Source of the DNA: Chitinophaga vietnamensis
GTDB lineage: Bacteria; Bacteroidota; Bacteroidia; Chitinophagales; Chitinophagaceae
Assembly (NCBI RefSeq): GCF_902167635.1
Contig: NZ_CABHMS010000001.1
Location: 682,001 to 746,000 of the forward strand
Reading direction: 5' to 3'
DNA: 64,000 nt
Under the pieces are notes generated by a model that was not told the DNA's origin, did not search any database, and saw only the letters and a program-made list of their open reading frames with translations. Position numbers and translations under genes: made by a program. Positions within the stretch are counted from its first letter, which is position 1. The number at the start of each line of letters is the position of its first letter. This document shows positions 25,478-35,800 of the stretch, one piece after another.

Positions 25478-27682
25478 ATGAAAAACATTATCGCAGGAAG
25501 TTTGATCGGATTGGCGCTTTTACATACGCCCTCCGCTTATGCCTTGCCGAAAGACTCGCTGAGCGAGACTTTCAGCGCACCCAGCGTGCGCGCGCAGATG
25601 GAAAAAGTAGCCAGCTGGCAATGGCGCAATATCGATAACAAAGGCTGGGCCTATCCACAAACCAACTGGACCAACGGCGCCATGTACACCGGCATGGTGG
25701 CGCTTAGTCGACTGACAGATAACCCTTATTTCATCAACCGCCTGGTGCAGGTAGGAAAAGATAATAACTGGAACACAGGACCAGACCGGTTTTTCGCTGA
25801 TGAGTATTGCATCGGTCAGCTATACGCACAACTTTACAGCGTGTATAAAGATCCTGTGATGGTGGCGCGTTTCAAAGCACTGGCCGACAGTATCGTAGCG
25901 GCGCCGCACACGGAATCGCTCGACTGGAAAAACGGTATTCATCACCGTGAGTGGGCCTGGTGTGATGCCCTGTTCATGGGCCCTCCCGCGCTAGCTTACC
26001 TCTCCACTGCCACTGGTGATCCTCGCTATCTCGAAACAGCGGATAAGCTCTGGTGGAAAACCACCGATTTTCTTTTTGATAAAGAAGAGAATTTGTATTT
26101 CCGGGATGCAAGCTATTTCCCCAAGCGGGAGAAGAATGGCGCTAAAGTGTTCTGGAGCCGTGGCAATGGCTGGGTGATGGGCGGCCTCGCCCGTACGCTG
26201 GAAAACATGCCGGCCACTTATCCCAACAGGAGCCGCTTTGTGGAGTTGTTCAAGAAGATGGCCTATCGCATCGCTTCCCTGCAAACCGCCGATGGCACCT
26301 GGCATGCAAGCCTGCTCGATCCTGCTACTTACGAAGGCAAAGAAACTAGCGGTACTGGTTTCTACGTATATGCGTTGATGTGGGGTGTGAACAATGGCAT
26401 CCTGCCGGAAAAAGATTTTATGCCGGCGATCTACAAAGGATGGGCTGCACTCACCAGTTGCGTGCATCCCAATGGTAAACTGGGATTTGTACAGGCCATC
26501 GGCGCAGCGCCCGGAAGCGCCACCGCAGATGATACGGAGGTATACGGCGTAGGCGCGTTCCTGTTAGCCGGCGCAGAACTGATCAAATATGATCTGCATA
26601 AAAATGCAGTCGCAGATATTGAGATCGTCAACAACACGGGCCTTAACCGTCCGGATGAAATGGTGGAGATACCTTATCAGCAATTTACTGCTCATCTCTC
26701 CAAAAATGTAAAAAAGAATTTTCGTATAGTGAATAGCGTTAGCGGGCAACCTATCGTTTATCAACTCTTATACGAAGGCAACAAAGAGCCGCAGAAAGTG
26801 CTGCTGGCGCTGAATCTGGCGCCTGGCGCTACGGTGCATGCCGCCGTGCTCGAAGGTGATCCTGGCGCTGTTACCGCCAGAGCTTATGGCCGTTTTGTAC
26901 CGGAACGTAAAGATGATTATGCCTGGGAGAACGACCGCATCGCTTTCCGTATGTATGGCCCCGCCCTGGAGAAGACGCCGCAAGAAATGGCCCACGGTAT
27001 TGACGTATGGGCGAAACGTACGCCGGAGATGGTGATCAATACCTGGTATAAATTGGATAACTATCATCACGATAATGGCCAGGGGCTTGATTTCTATAGT
27101 GTTGGTATGACCCTCGGCGCAGGCGATAACGCCCCCGTTGGAAAAGATACCATCTACTATCCTAAAAATTTCCGTCAATGGAAAACGTTGGACAATGGCC
27201 CGCTGCGTACCGCCTTCGCGCTCACCTATGATAGCTGGGATGCTGGCGGTGTAGCCGTTACCGTTACTAAAACCATTTCGCTTGATGCGGGTTCGCAGCT
27301 CAACAAAGTACAAGTGCAATATCATTTCAAAGGCGCTTCGTTGCCCGTGATCACCGGTATCGTAAAACGCAAGGAAGCCGGCAAAGTATTGCTGGATGAG
27401 ACCTCCGGCGTGATGGGCTATTGGGAACCCACGCATGGAGAAGATGGTACGCTGGGCCTGGGATGCGTATTTACGGCGCCAGTTACCGGTATGAAAACTG
27501 ACCAGGTACATGTGTTCACGCCCGGTACTGTTAATAACAATCAGCCTTATGTGTACTACACTGGCGCAGCCTGGAGCAAGGGCGGATACATTGCCGGCGC
27601 AGATGACTGGTTCAATTACCTGGAAACGTTTGCACAACGCGTAAAACAGCCGGTGACCGTAAAAATGACCGGCAAGCAATAA
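25478..27682 (+). CDS. GH105 unsaturated uronyl hydrolase fused to a DUF4861-like domain
   Basis: 734 residues with a signal peptide (about 1-22, ending SAYA). The N-terminal part (about 30-370) is a YteR-like (alpha/alpha)6 barrel with the catalytic Asp in HHREWAWCDALFMGPPALAYL and the family motif FWSRGNGWVMGGLARTL. The C-terminal part (about 380-730) is a beta-rich domain of DUF4861 type. The GH105 part hydrates the double bond of unsaturated rhamnogalacturonyl or glucuronyl oligosaccharides and releases the sugar that KduI uses. GH105-DUF4861 pairing as one chain occurs in Bacteroidota; the role of DUF4861 is not settled. A near-match to the LacI palindrome (TGGAAACGTTTGCA, 27621-27634) lies in its 3' end, before kduD. 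Confidence 0.88.
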   Translation: MKNIIAGSLIGLALLHTPSAYALPKDSLSETFSAPSVRAQMEKVASWQWRNIDNKGWAYPQTNWTNGAMYTGMVALSRLTDNPYFINRLVQVGKDNNWNTGPDRFFADEYCIGQLYAQLYSVYKDPVMVARFKALADSIVAAPHTESLDWKNGIHHREWAWCDALFMGPPALAYLSTATGDPRYLETADKLWWKTTDFLFDKEENLYFRDASYFPKREKNGAKVFWSRGNGWVMGGLARTLENMPATYPNRSRFVELFKKMAYRIASLQTADGTWHASLLDPATYEGKETSGTGFYVYALMWGVNNGILPEKDFMPAIYKGWAALTSCVHPNGKLGFVQAIGAAPGSATADDTEVYGVGAFLLAGAELIKYDLHKNAVADIEIVNNTGLNRPDEMVEIPYQQFTAHLSKNVKKNFRIVNSVSGQPIVYQLLYEGNKEPQKVLLALNLAPGATVHAAVLEGDPGAVTARAYGRFVPERKDDYAWENDRIAFRMYGPALEKTPQEMAHGIDVWAKRTPEMVINTWYKLDNYHHDNGQGLDFYSVGMTLGAGDNAPVGKDTIYYPKNFRQWKTLDNGPLRTAFALTYDSWDAGGVAVTVTKTISLDAGSQLNKVQVQYHFKGASLPVITGIVKRKEAGKVLLDETSGVMGYWEPTHGEDGTLGLGCVFTAPVTGMKTDQVHVFTPGTVNNNQPYVYYTGAAWSKGGYIAGADDWFNYLETFAQRVKQPVTVKMTGKQ

Positions 27683-27712
27683 CAGTGCGGAAAAAATTAA
27701 TTATTATTAGAG

Positions 27713-28474
27713 ATGAATATATTTGAACTGAATGGCAAAACGGCCCTGGTGACCGGTTGCAAGAGAGGTATTGGTAAGGCGATGGCGGTAGCGTTAGCAG
27801 CTGCCGGCGCTGATATCATCGGTGTATCTGCATCACTGGAATTAACCGGTAGCGATGTGGAGAAAGAAGTGACCGCGCTGGGCAGGCGTTTCAAAGCCTA
27901 CCAGTGCGACTTTGCAGACCGCAAGGCTTTGTATGCTTTCATTGCAAAGGTAGGGAAAGATGCACCCGCGATCGATATACTGGTGAACAATGCAGGCACC
28001 ATTATGCGGAAGCCTGCCGCCGAACATCCCGATGAATACTGGGACCAGGTGATAGATACCAACCTCAATGCGCAATTTATCCTGACCCGTGAAATCGGTA
28101 AGGGCATGCTTGCCAGGGGCAAGGGAAAGATTATCTTTACAGCATCACTGCTGACTTTCCAGGGCGGGATCAATGTGCCGGGCTATGCAGCCAGCAAAGG
28201 CGCTGTGGGTTCATTGGTGAAGGCTTTCGCCAACGAGTGGGCGTCAAAAGGGGTGAATGTGAATGCCATTGCCCCGGGATATATTGCTACCGACAACACC
28301 GCCGCGCTGAGGGCGGATCAGCAACGCAGCACCTCCATCCTGGAACGTATACCAGCCGGGCGTTGGGGCGAGCCGGAAGATTTCGCTGGCCCTGTGATAT
28401 TTCTGGCCTCCCGGGCTTCCGACTATGTACACGGTACCATCCTCACCGTAGATGGCGGCTGGATGGGAAGATAG
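27713..28474 (+). CDS. kduD: 2-deoxy-D-gluconate 3-dehydrogenase / KDG 5-dehydrogenase
   Basis: 253 residues, a classical short-chain dehydrogenase. The NAD site is TGCKRGIGKAMAVAL, the NNAG motif is ILVNNAGTIMRKPA, catalytic Ser is in FTASLLTFQGG, and YAASKGAVGSL supplies Tyr and Lys. The C-terminus SRASDYVHGTILTVDGGWMGR is typical of KduD. It reduces 3-deoxy-2,5-hexodiulosonate to KDG, the substrate of KdgK encoded 11 kb upstream. It lies 30 bp after the GH105 gene and 36 bp before lacI. Confidence 0.93.
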   Translation: MNIFELNGKTALVTGCKRGIGKAMAVALAAAGADIIGVSASLELTGSDVEKEVTALGRRFKAYQCDFADRKALYAFIAKVGKDAPAIDILVNNAGTIMRKPAAEHPDEYWDQVIDTNLNAQFILTREIGKGMLARGKGKIIFTASLLTFQGGINVPGYAASKGAVGSLVKAFANEWASKGVNVNAIAPGYIATDNTAALRADQQRSTSILERIPAGRWGEPEDFAGPVIFLASRASDYVHGTILTVDGGWMGR

Positions 28475-28510
28475 CAGCATTCAATCATTGCAGGAAAATG
28501 TAATTGGCAA

Positions 28511-29575
28511 ATGAGCAAACGTACCGAAAAAACAATCGTTGATATCGCAGCAGAACTGCAATTATCTGTATCCACCGTTTCCCGCGCACTGAACGACCAT
28601 CCGGCCATCAGCGCACGTACGAAAGACCGCGTGAAGAAGACGGCCCGCAAAATGGGATACCGCCCCAATGCACTGGCCGCCGGGCTGCGCAACAACAAAA
28701 GCAAAACTATCGGCCTCATTGTGCCGCGTATCTCCATGTTTTTTCCTGCTGCCATCAGCACCATCATCCAGAATAAATTACAGGAGTTTGGATATAACCT
28801 GATCATCTGCCAGTCGAACGATTCTTATGAACAGGAAGTGGCCCTCGTTAATACGCTGTATTCCGCCAGGGTAGACGGTTTGGTGGTATCTACCACTTTG
28901 TACACCACCGATTTTTCGCATTTCGATGTGTTCAAAGACAATAATATTCCGCTGGTATTTTTTGACCGTGTTCCGAAAGATTATAACGTGAAGGTGATCA
29001 AGGGAGATGATTACCTGGGAGGATATACGGCTACTTCGCATCTCATCTCGAAGGGATGTAAAGATATTGTGCATATCTCCGGGCCGCTCACCTGTAACCT
29101 TTACAGCGAGCGGGTGGCGGGCTATAAGAACGCCTTGCAGGAACATAAGCTACCGTTTAAGAAACAACGTATCTTTTACCAGGAGTTGTCGCGCGATAAT
29201 GCCTGGGCGGCCTGTGAAAGAATATTTGCGCAAAAGCCATATCCCGATGGCATCTTCGCGTCTAATGATACCACCGCCATTGCGATTATGGAGTACTGCC
29301 GCAAGATCAATCTGCGCGTGCCGGAAGATCTCAAGATCGTTGGGTATTCCAATGATCCGCGTACCGAGATCGTAACGCCGCCAATCACTTCTGTGGATCA
29401 ATATCCGGGTATGATGGGCGAGCGGGTAACTGCTGCATTGATGGACCTGATCAATAACCGGCAAACCGGCGCCTCCCGCTATTCACAAGAGATCATTCCT
29501 ATTCAGCTCATTGCCCGGGAATCCACTGCCGGCGCTACAAAAGGCAGCAAGAAAAAGAAAACCGCATTGACCTAA
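28511..29575 (+). CDS. LacI-family transcriptional regulator of the uronate locus
   Basis: 354 residues. The N-terminal LacI helix-turn-helix (about 8-30) reads VDIAAELQLSVSTVSRALND, followed by the hinge helix near RPNALAAGLRNNKSKTIG. A periplasmic-binding-protein-like sensor domain follows (about 65-340), and a basic C-terminal tail (KGSKKKKTA) is unusual. Family regulators bind 14-20-bp palindromes with a central CG; the locus contains TGCAAACGTTTGCA sites at 18336 and 23773 and a variant at 21642. It is inferred to repress the polyuronate genes, with an intermediate such as KDG or an unsaturated uronide as inducer. It sits inside the operon it would control. Confidence 0.9.
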   Translation: MSKRTEKTIVDIAAELQLSVSTVSRALNDHPAISARTKDRVKKTARKMGYRPNALAAGLRNNKSKTIGLIVPRISMFFPAAISTIIQNKLQEFGYNLIICQSNDSYEQEVALVNTLYSARVDGLVVSTTLYTTDFSHFDVFKDNNIPLVFFDRVPKDYNVKVIKGDDYLGGYTATSHLISKGCKDIVHISGPLTCNLYSERVAGYKNALQEHKLPFKKQRIFYQELSRDNAWAACERIFAQKPYPDGIFASNDTTAIAIMEYCRKINLRVPEDLKIVGYSNDPRTEIVTPPITSVDQYPGMMGERVTAALMDLINNRQTGASRYSQEIIPIQLIARESTAGATKGSKKKKTALT

Positions 29576-29591
29576 CTCAGACGCATATACG

Positions 29592-30788
29592 ATGATGAAA
29601 AAGAACTTTTTTATAGCCATTATTTTGTCGGCCATATGTATGCAAACGTATGCACAGTCCGGCATTGCCAATAAGGAACTGTTGAAAAAAGCAGACGCCA
29701 CTTTGCAATTCGCTGCACGCCAGTACAAACACATGATGCAGCATGTACCCGACAGCGTACTGCCACGTACCACCAATACCAAAGACGGCAGCCTGCTCAC
29801 TTCCAATACTTCATGGTGGACCTCCGGCTTCTATCCGGGTACCAACTGGTATCTCTTCGAATACACCAAAGACCCGGCCTTCAAGGCAGAAGCCCTGAAG
29901 CGCATGGCGCTGGTAGAAAAAGAAAAGAATAACAAAGGAACGCACGACCTGGGTTTTATGATGTATTGCCCATTCGGCAATGCTTACCGCATCACCAAAG
30001 ACCCGGCCTATAAAGCAGTACTGCTCACCAGCGCAAAATCATTGTCTACCCGTTTTAATCCAACAGTGGGCTGCATCAAATCATGGGATCATGGCAGCTG
30101 GAAATTTCCGGTGATCATCGACAATATGATGAACCTGGAACTGCTCACCTGGGCCACCAAAGTGAGCGGCGACGCGCAATTCGAGCATATTGCCAGAACG
30201 CATGCCAATACCACCATCCAACATCATTTCCGTCCGGACTACAGTTCTTACCACGTCGTAGATTATGATCCGGCTACCGGCGCAGTATTGCAGAAGAAAA
30301 CACACCAGGGCGCTGCGGATAGCTCTGCATGGTCGCGCGGGCAAGCCTGGGGCCTCTATGGCTACACTATGATGTACCGGGAAACAAAAGACAAAGCCTA
30401 CCTCGATCAGGCTCATCATATTGCTGATTATATACTTAGTAATCCTAACATGCCGGAAGACCTGATCCCTTATTGGGATTATAATGCGCCCGGCATCCCG
30501 AATGCCCCGCGCGACGCATCTGCCGGCGCTGTAGCGGCATCCGCATTGCTGGAACTGAGCCGCTATGTGAATAAAGCAGATGGCAAACGCTACTGGAACG
30601 CCGCAGAAAAAATGCTGGCCAGCCTGTGCAGCCCTGCTTACCTTGCTAAAGAAGGAGAGAACAACGACTTTATATTGATGCACAGCGTAGGTTCCCTGCC
30701 GCACAATTCTGAAGTAGATGTGCCGCTCACCTATGCAGATTATTATTTTGTAGAGGCCTTGTTGCGCTATAAACAATGGGCTAAATAA
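29592..30788 (+). CDS. GH88 unsaturated glucuronyl hydrolase
   Basis: 398 residues with a signal peptide (about 1-22, ending QTYAQ); a second ATG follows directly. The (alpha/alpha)6 barrel shows the GH88 signatures DLGFMMYCPFGNAYRITKD and DNMMNLELLTWA, each with an Asp that matches the two catalytic Asp of known unsaturated glucuronyl hydrolases, and SAWSRGQAWGLYGY. It releases 4-deoxy-5-ketouronate from unsaturated oligosaccharides made by the lyase. Together with the GH105 enzyme it suggests two different linkages or sugars in the substrate. A one-mismatch operator-like palindrome (29641-29654) falls in its signal-peptide codons. Confidence 0.9.
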   Translation: MMKKNFFIAIILSAICMQTYAQSGIANKELLKKADATLQFAARQYKHMMQHVPDSVLPRTTNTKDGSLLTSNTSWWTSGFYPGTNWYLFEYTKDPAFKAEALKRMALVEKEKNNKGTHDLGFMMYCPFGNAYRITKDPAYKAVLLTSAKSLSTRFNPTVGCIKSWDHGSWKFPVIIDNMMNLELLTWATKVSGDAQFEHIARTHANTTIQHHFRPDYSSYHVVDYDPATGAVLQKKTHQGAADSSAWSRGQAWGLYGYTMMYRETKDKAYLDQAHHIADYILSNPNMPEDLIPYWDYNAPGIPNAPRDASAGAVAASALLELSRYVNKADGKRYWNAAEKMLASLCSPAYLAKEGENNDFILMHSVGSLPHNSEVDVPLTYADYYFVEALLRYKQWAK

Positions 30789-30794
30789 TTGAAG

Positions 30795-32054
30795 ATGGAC
30801 AGACGTCATTTCCTGAAAGCAGTACCACTGGCCGGCGCGGCCACTGCCTTGCATACCGACAAAGGGCTATTTCATGATATCGCGGCGCCTGCTGCTCCCA
30901 AAGGGTCTGACCGTGATTACCTGGCGAACCTGTTACTACGTATATGCCATCCCGTTATTGACCATTTGAGCAAGGAACAGCTGCGCTGGCAGATGCCTAA
31001 AGCCACTTCGCCGGGTTATGGCAAGCCGGTGGATAAAGTCACTTACCTGGAAGCCTTTGGCCGCACGCTGGCCGGCCTGGCGCCCTGGCTGGAAATAGGG
31101 CCCGACAATACGGTAGAGGGAAGCCAACGCATTCAAATGATCGACGCTACACGCCTGGCACTGGCCAATGCCGTGAATCCGGCCTCAGCGGACTATATGA
31201 ACTTCACCGGTAAGTACGATGCACAACCCCTGGTGGACGGCGCTTTCCTGGCGCATGGACTGCTGCGTGCGCCAACACAGCTGTGGGAGCCCGCCAGCGG
31301 CCATACCAAGCTACAGGTGATCGATGCATTGAAAAGCCTGCGCAGCATCAAAGCCTTCAACAATAACTGGCTGCTGTTTGCCGCCATGATAGAAACCGCC
31401 CTGCTGCAATTCGGCGCGGAATGGGACCGTCAGCCGGTAGACCTGGCCATCAACAAAATGATGGAATGGTACAAAGGCGACGGCATGTACGGCGATGGCG
31501 CACAATTTCATTTCGACTACTACAATTCCTTTGTGATCCATCCGATGCTCACCGATATCCTGAAGGTGCTGGCAGAGAAAGGTGTGGGCAGCAAAGAACA
31601 ATATGCCTTGCAGCTAAAACGTATGCAGCGCTATGGCGAGATACTGGAACGCCAGATATCGCCCGAAGGCGCTTTCCCCGTGGTAGGGCGCTCTATGGCT
31701 TACCGCAGCGGCGCTTTCCAGGCGCTCGCGCAACTGGCGCTGGAACGGCAATTGCCGCCTTCACTATCGCCGGGACAAGTAAGAAGCGCACTAACGGCTA
31801 TGGCTAAACGCATTTTTGATACTCCCGGCACTTTTGATGCCAATGGCTGGTTACAGATCGGCTTCTGCGGCCATCAACCGCAGATCGGTGACGGATATAT
31901 TTCTACCGGCAGCCTTTACCTCTGTACCACCGGTTTCCTGCCGCTGGGACTTCACACAGGAGATCCTTTCTGGACCTCCCCATCAGAGGACTGGACGGCT
32001 AAGAAGGTGTACGGCGGCAGCGGGGTGAAAGCGGATCATGCGATTGATATTTAA
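30795..32054 (+). CDS. DUF2264 family protein, probable uronic-acid glycosidase with Tat-like signal
   Basis: 419 residues from the ATG at 30795; a TTG six bases earlier is less likely. The N-terminus MDRRHFLKAVPLAGAATAL has a twin-arginine-type motif (RRHFLK). The body matches DUF2264: DRDYLANLLLRICHPVIDHL, GRTLAGLAPWLE, WLLFAAMIETALLQFG, GMYGDGAQFHFDYYNSFVIHP and GRSMAYRSGAFQALAQLAL. Some members of this group have been assigned to GH154 as beta-glucuronidases; whether this one is active is inferred. It is last in the kdu operon, six bases after GH88. Its stop codon is the first base-pair of a 254-bp inverted repeat. Confidence 0.82.
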   Translation: MDRRHFLKAVPLAGAATALHTDKGLFHDIAAPAAPKGSDRDYLANLLLRICHPVIDHLSKEQLRWQMPKATSPGYGKPVDKVTYLEAFGRTLAGLAPWLEIGPDNTVEGSQRIQMIDATRLALANAVNPASADYMNFTGKYDAQPLVDGAFLAHGLLRAPTQLWEPASGHTKLQVIDALKSLRSIKAFNNNWLLFAAMIETALLQFGAEWDRQPVDLAINKMMEWYKGDGMYGDGAQFHFDYYNSFVIHPMLTDILKVLAEKGVGSKEQYALQLKRMQRYGEILERQISPEGAFPVVGRSMAYRSGAFQALAQLALERQLPPSLSPGQVRSALTAMAKRIFDTPGTFDANGWLQIGFCGHQPQIGDGYISTGSLYLCTTGFLPLGLHTGDPFWTSPSEDWTAKKVYGGSGVKADHAIDI

Positions 32055-32307
32055 GCGACTGTTGTCTGGCTCAGGATTATAATGATTGAAAGGATTACCA
32101 GGATTTTTTTTTATCAGGATTAATAAAGATTAAAGGAGATTGATGGGAAGATCAACGAGGTTCCAGCCCTTGAAGCGCTCAAAGCGCTTCAAGGGCTATT
32201 ATCGCGAATATCTTTCCATCAATCTCCTTTAATCTTTATTAATCCTGATAAAAAAAATCCTGGTAATCCTTTCAATCATTATAATCCTGAGCCAGACAAC
32301 AGTCGCT
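32054..32307. repeat. Very long inverted repeat filling a convergent gap (IR-2)
   Basis: Outer arms of about 92 bp that match except for one base of length difference in a T/A run (nine versus eight). Then an unpaired stretch of about 19 bases on each side, then a perfect 15-bp inner stem (AGCCCTTGAAGCGCT) with a CAA loop. The arms contain GGATTA-type words at irregular 10-17-base steps. The element begins at the last base of the DUF2264 stop codon and reaches into the stop codon of the convergent GNAT gene. The inner stem matches the terminator family at 8912 and 45881. Confidence 0.95.
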
Positions 32308-32824
32308 ATTTCTTAAATAGCGGAATACTATTTTCCCCGTCAGGCGTCAGCCATTTTTCGTAGACGAGCCTCACCGGTTCATAGTCTTTGCTGGCGAGGA
32401 ATTGCTGCATGCGTATGTTGTTGGCGAGCGTGTATCTTACGATGCGGCGTACGCCTTTATCGATATATATTTTTTCCAGCGCCTCATTCATGCTGCGGTA
32501 GATACCTTGTCTGCGAAAAGCCGGATCTACATAGCCGTCAGACACATAGAGGGTATCGCCGGTATAGTCTTCGATGCGGCTTTCATCGCAGGGTTCTACG
32601 TAGGCGAAGATGAATCCTGCCGCTTGTTGATCAACGTAGGCAACGATGCAGGCGCCGTCATATTCTTCCTGCATCTCTATCACATGCTGCATATAATCGG
32701 TGGCAATCTCTTGCCAGTTGGCGGTTTTATGGAAAAATGCCTTTTCCGATTCATGCAGGGCTTTCATCATGCCTGCGATCATTTCGTAGTGATCCTTTAT
32801 TCGTACAGGCGTTAACGTTATCAT
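32306..32824 (-). CDS. GNAT-family N-acetyltransferase
   Basis: 172 residues. The acetyl-CoA loop is seen in YVDPAFRRQGIYRSMNEAL (about 110-128), preceded by the strands QQAAGFIFAYVEP and DTLYVSDGYV. Length and layout fit a single GNAT domain. The acceptor is unknown. Its ATG lies 11 bp after the stop of the large NRPS gene on the same strand, so they are probably cotranscribed. Acetylation of the NRPS product for self-protection or modification is one possible role (inference). Its stop codon lies within the long inverted repeat. Confidence 0.88.
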   Translation of the reverse strand: MITLTPVRIKDHYEMIAGMMKALHESEKAFFHKTANWQEIATDYMQHVIEMQEEYDGACIVAYVDQQAAGFIFAYVEPCDESRIEDYTGDTLYVSDGYVDPAFRRQGIYRSMNEALEKIYIDKGVRRIVRYTLANNIRMQQFLASKDYEPVRLVYEKWLTPDGENSIPLFKK

Positions 32825-32835
32825 GGAAAATGATT

Positions 32836-35800
32836 TTATTCAGGCCTTATAGGGCTGCCGGTCCAGTCGGTGCCGCTTTGTAATTTTTCTCCTTTCATTA
32901 CCAGCGACAATGGCGCGAGGTTTACATCGTCGCCGATCTCGCTGTCGTAGAGGATGATGGAACGTGCGCCTACGCTGCTTCTGCGGCCGATCTTGATGGG
33001 GCCGATCTTCATCACGCGGTCTTCGAAGAGGTGCGTTTGCGGGCCGCTGTCTTCATTGAGTGCGGTATCGCTGCCTATTTCCACCATATCAAATTCGGTG
33101 ATATCGGTGGTGAAGAGCCATACGCGGCGGCCGGTTTTAACGCCGAGGAAGCGCAGCAGTACCGGGAGCCAGGGCGTGCCTTTCAGGTATTCGAGCAGGA
33201 ATGGCACGGAGAGCGCTTCGTAAGTAGACGTGATGCCTTCGCTGCGCCATACCTGCGAGGTCCACATCGGGTTCTGTTGCGGCTTGTAACGGCCGGTGAA
33301 TACCCATTTCAGGAGTACGGTGAATATGAATGCGGGCAGGCCCAGGAAGAAAAGATAATAGAACGGGAATTGCAGTACTATCATCCACCAGGGCTTGTCG
33401 GTAACGAGGTCATGGCCATAGGCGATGAACAGGACGCTACAGATGATCACCACTGTTTCAGGGATGAGGATACGGATAAACTCCGCGATGCCGCGCGCCA
33501 GCTTCCTTTGCGGCGATGGATTGGTGGTGAGTTCCGGCGGGAAGAAGCGGCTTTCCTGTCTTCTCGGTAATGCGATGGCCGGAGATCCGAACCAGTCGCG
33601 CGCATTGCTGCTGGCCAGCTGCTCTTTCGATGGCGGTGTGGATAACACGCCGATCAGCATATTTTCCGGCAGCACATAACCTTGTGGTATCAGTGCGCTG
33701 TTGCCTACGAAGCTGGTATTGTGGATAATTGTTTTTTCGAGCGTGAGCTGCTGTGCGCGCACATCAGATTCGCCGAGTGTTACAGCGTCGGCTACGAATG
33801 CGCCGTCGCCGATTTCCAGCAGGGGATGGGTAACGCTGCTGGCGGTAGATACTTCTGTATTCTTGCCGATCTTGGCGCCCAGTGCGCGGAACAGGGAAGA
33901 TATATATATCGTGGCGAAGATCGGATGTATCACAATGAGTGATAATGACATCATCTGATCGGCGAACCATTTGCGCACATAGAACATGCTGTAAACGGGA
34001 TACACACCGGGTTTGATGCCCCATTGCAGCAGGCGGGTAAGCACGACAGTCTGTAAGGAGAAAAGGATAATATAACTCAATGCCAGTGATGGCGTGATGA
34101 CCATATAGTTGAAGTTATAATCCGGTGCAGCGTTATCCAGCTGATTGAGCGTGATGATGGTAGGCAGTAATGGCAGCAGTACGGTGAAAGGAAATACCAG
34201 CAGGAACATCGAGAAGATGACGCTGTATTTCATACGGGTAGCCTTTGAAACTGGCAGTGGTTGCGGCAGTTCGCTGATTGCTTTTTTCACTTTCAGTTGC
34301 GCGGGGCTGCCATACCATACTTCACCAGAGGCGATGGTGCTGCCGGCGGGCAGGTAGCTGAGGTCCTGTAATTCGCCCCAGTCTTCAATTACGGTATCGC
34401 CGGCGATGACGGCGCTACTACCGATATAAGCATGATCGCCGAGATGTACGGCGCGTAATTTCAGGAGGCCGTCTTCCACCCAGGCATTGTTGATCACGGC
34501 TTGTGAGCTGATGCTTACATCGCTGCCGATGGTCACCAGGTCTTCCGCGCCGATGGTCACTGCGCCGAGTTGCGCGTCCGGGGCTATTTTCACGCCGAGC
34601 ATACGCAGGAAGGCAGGGTATAACGGCGTGCCGTTGAGGAACTGTGAAGGCATGAGCCTTTGCATGGTTTTCACCAGCCACCAGCGGAAATAGTAAGCGC
34701 CCCATAGCGGGTAGTCGCCGGCTTTCATTTTGCCGATCACCAGCCATTTGGTGGTGATGATGAGAGCGGAGAACACAGGCGGGAGGAGGCAGAACATCCC
34801 TAGAGCGGTAAAGATCGCGTAGGATAATTTGCCGGTAGCCTGTTCGATATAATAATACCCGAGATAGGGGAGAAATATCTGCATGGCGAAGAGGCCGAAG
34901 ATCACAAGTACTGCGATGGTTTGGGCGGTCCAGCAGCCGAGATGGCGCCACCAGGGCACTTCATTGAACTGGCGTTCTTTTTTCTTGCCGGGTTGTTTTT
35001 GTGCGGCCCAGGTATCTACGAGGGCTTGCAGCGGGCGATGGATATAGATATCTTTCAGCGATGCCTGTGGCACGTTGCCTTCGCGGCGCAGCCTGGATAC
35101 AAAGGCGGCGGCGAGCAGGGAGTGGCCGCCGAGATCGGTGAAGAAATCTTCCTGCAGGTCGATCTTGCGGTCGGGGAATACTTTGGCCAGTACGGCGTTT
35201 ACCCTGTCGGCCAGTGGCGCATTCGGATCGATGGCTTCGTGCGAGGCTTCCTGTGCAAAGGCGGCTGGCAGCGGCAATGCTTTGCGGTTGATCTTTCCGC
35301 TGGGCAGGCGCGGCATATCGTCCAGCGTAACGATCACGCCGGGGACCATGTAGGCAGGTAGTGTTTTGGCAAGTTCCGTGCGCATGGTTTGCTCGGTGAT
35401 CTCCTTGTTATCTTCCTTCACTACATATCCTACCAGTTGATCCTGGTCGTTATTATCTTTCTTCACGGCTACCGCTGCTGCGGCGATGCCGGGAATATCG
35501 TGCAGTTTATTTTCTATCTCTCCCAGTTCAATGCGGTATCCGCGTAATTTGATCTGGTCGTCGAGCCTGCCCTGGAAGTCGATGTTGCCATCCGGTAATA
35601 TGATGGCGGCGTCGCCGGTGCGGTATACGCGGTTGCCGGGCAAGGCATCGAGGGAGGCGGGTTTGTCCACAAATTTTTCCCGGGTGAGTTCGGGGCGATC
35701 GATATAGCCGAGGCCTACGCCGGGGCCGGTGATCACGAGTTCGCCGCGGTCGCCCATCGGGAGGAGATTGAGTTGTTCATCCACTACGGCCATGTTATAG

